Source: Bacillota bacterium (GTDB taxonomy: Bacteria; Bacillota; Clostridia; Acetivibrionales; DTU013). From it: a stretch of 62,663 nt of DNA. A program made the position numbers and the translations under genes. Of this stretch, positions 62,579 through 62,663 are shown in pieces; within the stretch, counting starts at the first letter, position 1, and every line of letters begins with the position of its first letter. The DNA lies in assembly GCA_023409615.1 (NCBI GenBank), contig JAEYRF010000163.1, forward strand, positions 1-62,663. Reading direction: 5' to 3'. Below the pieces are notes generated by a model that was not told where the DNA came from, did no database searches, and saw only the letters and a program-made list of their open reading frames with translations.

Positions 62579-62663
62579 ATGGCTATGAGTGGATCTGTTA
62601 GAAATCATATCATTGCATTTGGAAGTAAGGAATTTGGAGAGGACTGCTTATATTTCACCACAT
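62579..62663 (+). CDS. Possible partial gene at the right edge
   Basis: From ATG 62579 the plus strand is open for 28 codons to the window end (MAMSGSVRNHIIAFGSKEFG...). No clear ribosome binding site precedes it and the family is not recognisable, so it may be the start of a neighbouring gene or chance. Confidence 0.2.
   Translation, partial: MAMSGSVRNHIIAFGSKEFGEDCLYFTT

Noticed and set aside
1..62663. CRISPR arrays, tRNA, rRNA, prophage or attachment sites
   Set aside because: I saw no regularly spaced repeats, no cloverleaf-like sequences, and no integrase, phage structural or cas genes anywhere in the window.

Overview
The window looks like a chromosome segment of a low-GC, Gram-positive, plant-polysaccharide-degrading anaerobe, most likely a Clostridia member (Lachnospiraceae or Ruminiclostridium-like). 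The reasons are strong AGGAGG-type ribosome binding sites, lipobox solute-binding proteins, repeated LplB/LplC-type importers, YesM/YesN two-component systems, an SLH-domain protein and AT-rich spacers with TATAAT promoters. This placement is inferred from gene content; no rRNA or tRNA gene is present.

Layout. 0.05-7.2 kb holds housekeeping and surface genes: a gene remnant, a methyl-accepting chemotaxis protein, a PIG-L deacetylase, a secreted M16C metalloprotease carrying SLH repeats, and a NagD-like phosphatase. From 7.3 to 62.4 kb nearly every gene lies on the minus strand and serves carbohydrate use. Block 1 (7.3-14.1 kb) is a YesMN pair followed by a CUT1 importer. Block 2 (14.1-18.6 kb) is a GH31 enzyme plus an unassigned 668-residue protein. 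Block 3 (19.0-26.7 kb) is a GH2 beta-galactosidase and a GH42 gene split by an ISAs1-type insertion sequence with a 10-bp target duplication, with an AraC regulator divergent from them. Block 4 (26.7-37.0 kb) is a GH95 - SnoaL-like - esterase - SGNH esterase - GH31 operon. Its last gene is a truncated copy of the 668-residue protein, joined out of frame to the tail of a lost solute-binding protein. Block 5 (37.0-41.7 kb) is an LplB/LplC/binding-protein importer with a divergent AraC regulator. Block 6 (41.7-54.2 kb) has a GH120-like beta-xylosidase, a second YesMN pair, two tandem binding proteins, two permeases and a carboxylesterase. Block 7 (54.3-62.4 kb) has a LacI regulator, a GH51 arabinofuranosidase, two permeases and a binding protein.

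How they fit together. None of the glycosidases shows a signal peptide. The window therefore appears to encode import of pre-cut oligosaccharides followed by cytoplasmic trimming. GH95 + acetylesterases + beta-galactosidase + GH31 alpha-xylosidase would strip fucosylated, acetylated xyloglucan side chains (left half). GH120 + GH51 + carboxylesterase fits arabinoxylan oligosaccharides (right half). No ABC ATPase is encoded, so the four importers presumably share an MsmX-like ATPase encoded elsewhere.

The most interesting signals are: a 24-bp element (22 of 24 bases identical) placed 20 bp from the -10 of both the GH31 and GH95 operons; a multi-hairpin, GNRA-loop-containing RNA candidate near 61.2 kb; a mosaic 3.6-kb duplication with a deletion junction; structured spacers beside binding-protein genes; and an SLH-anchored M16C protease.
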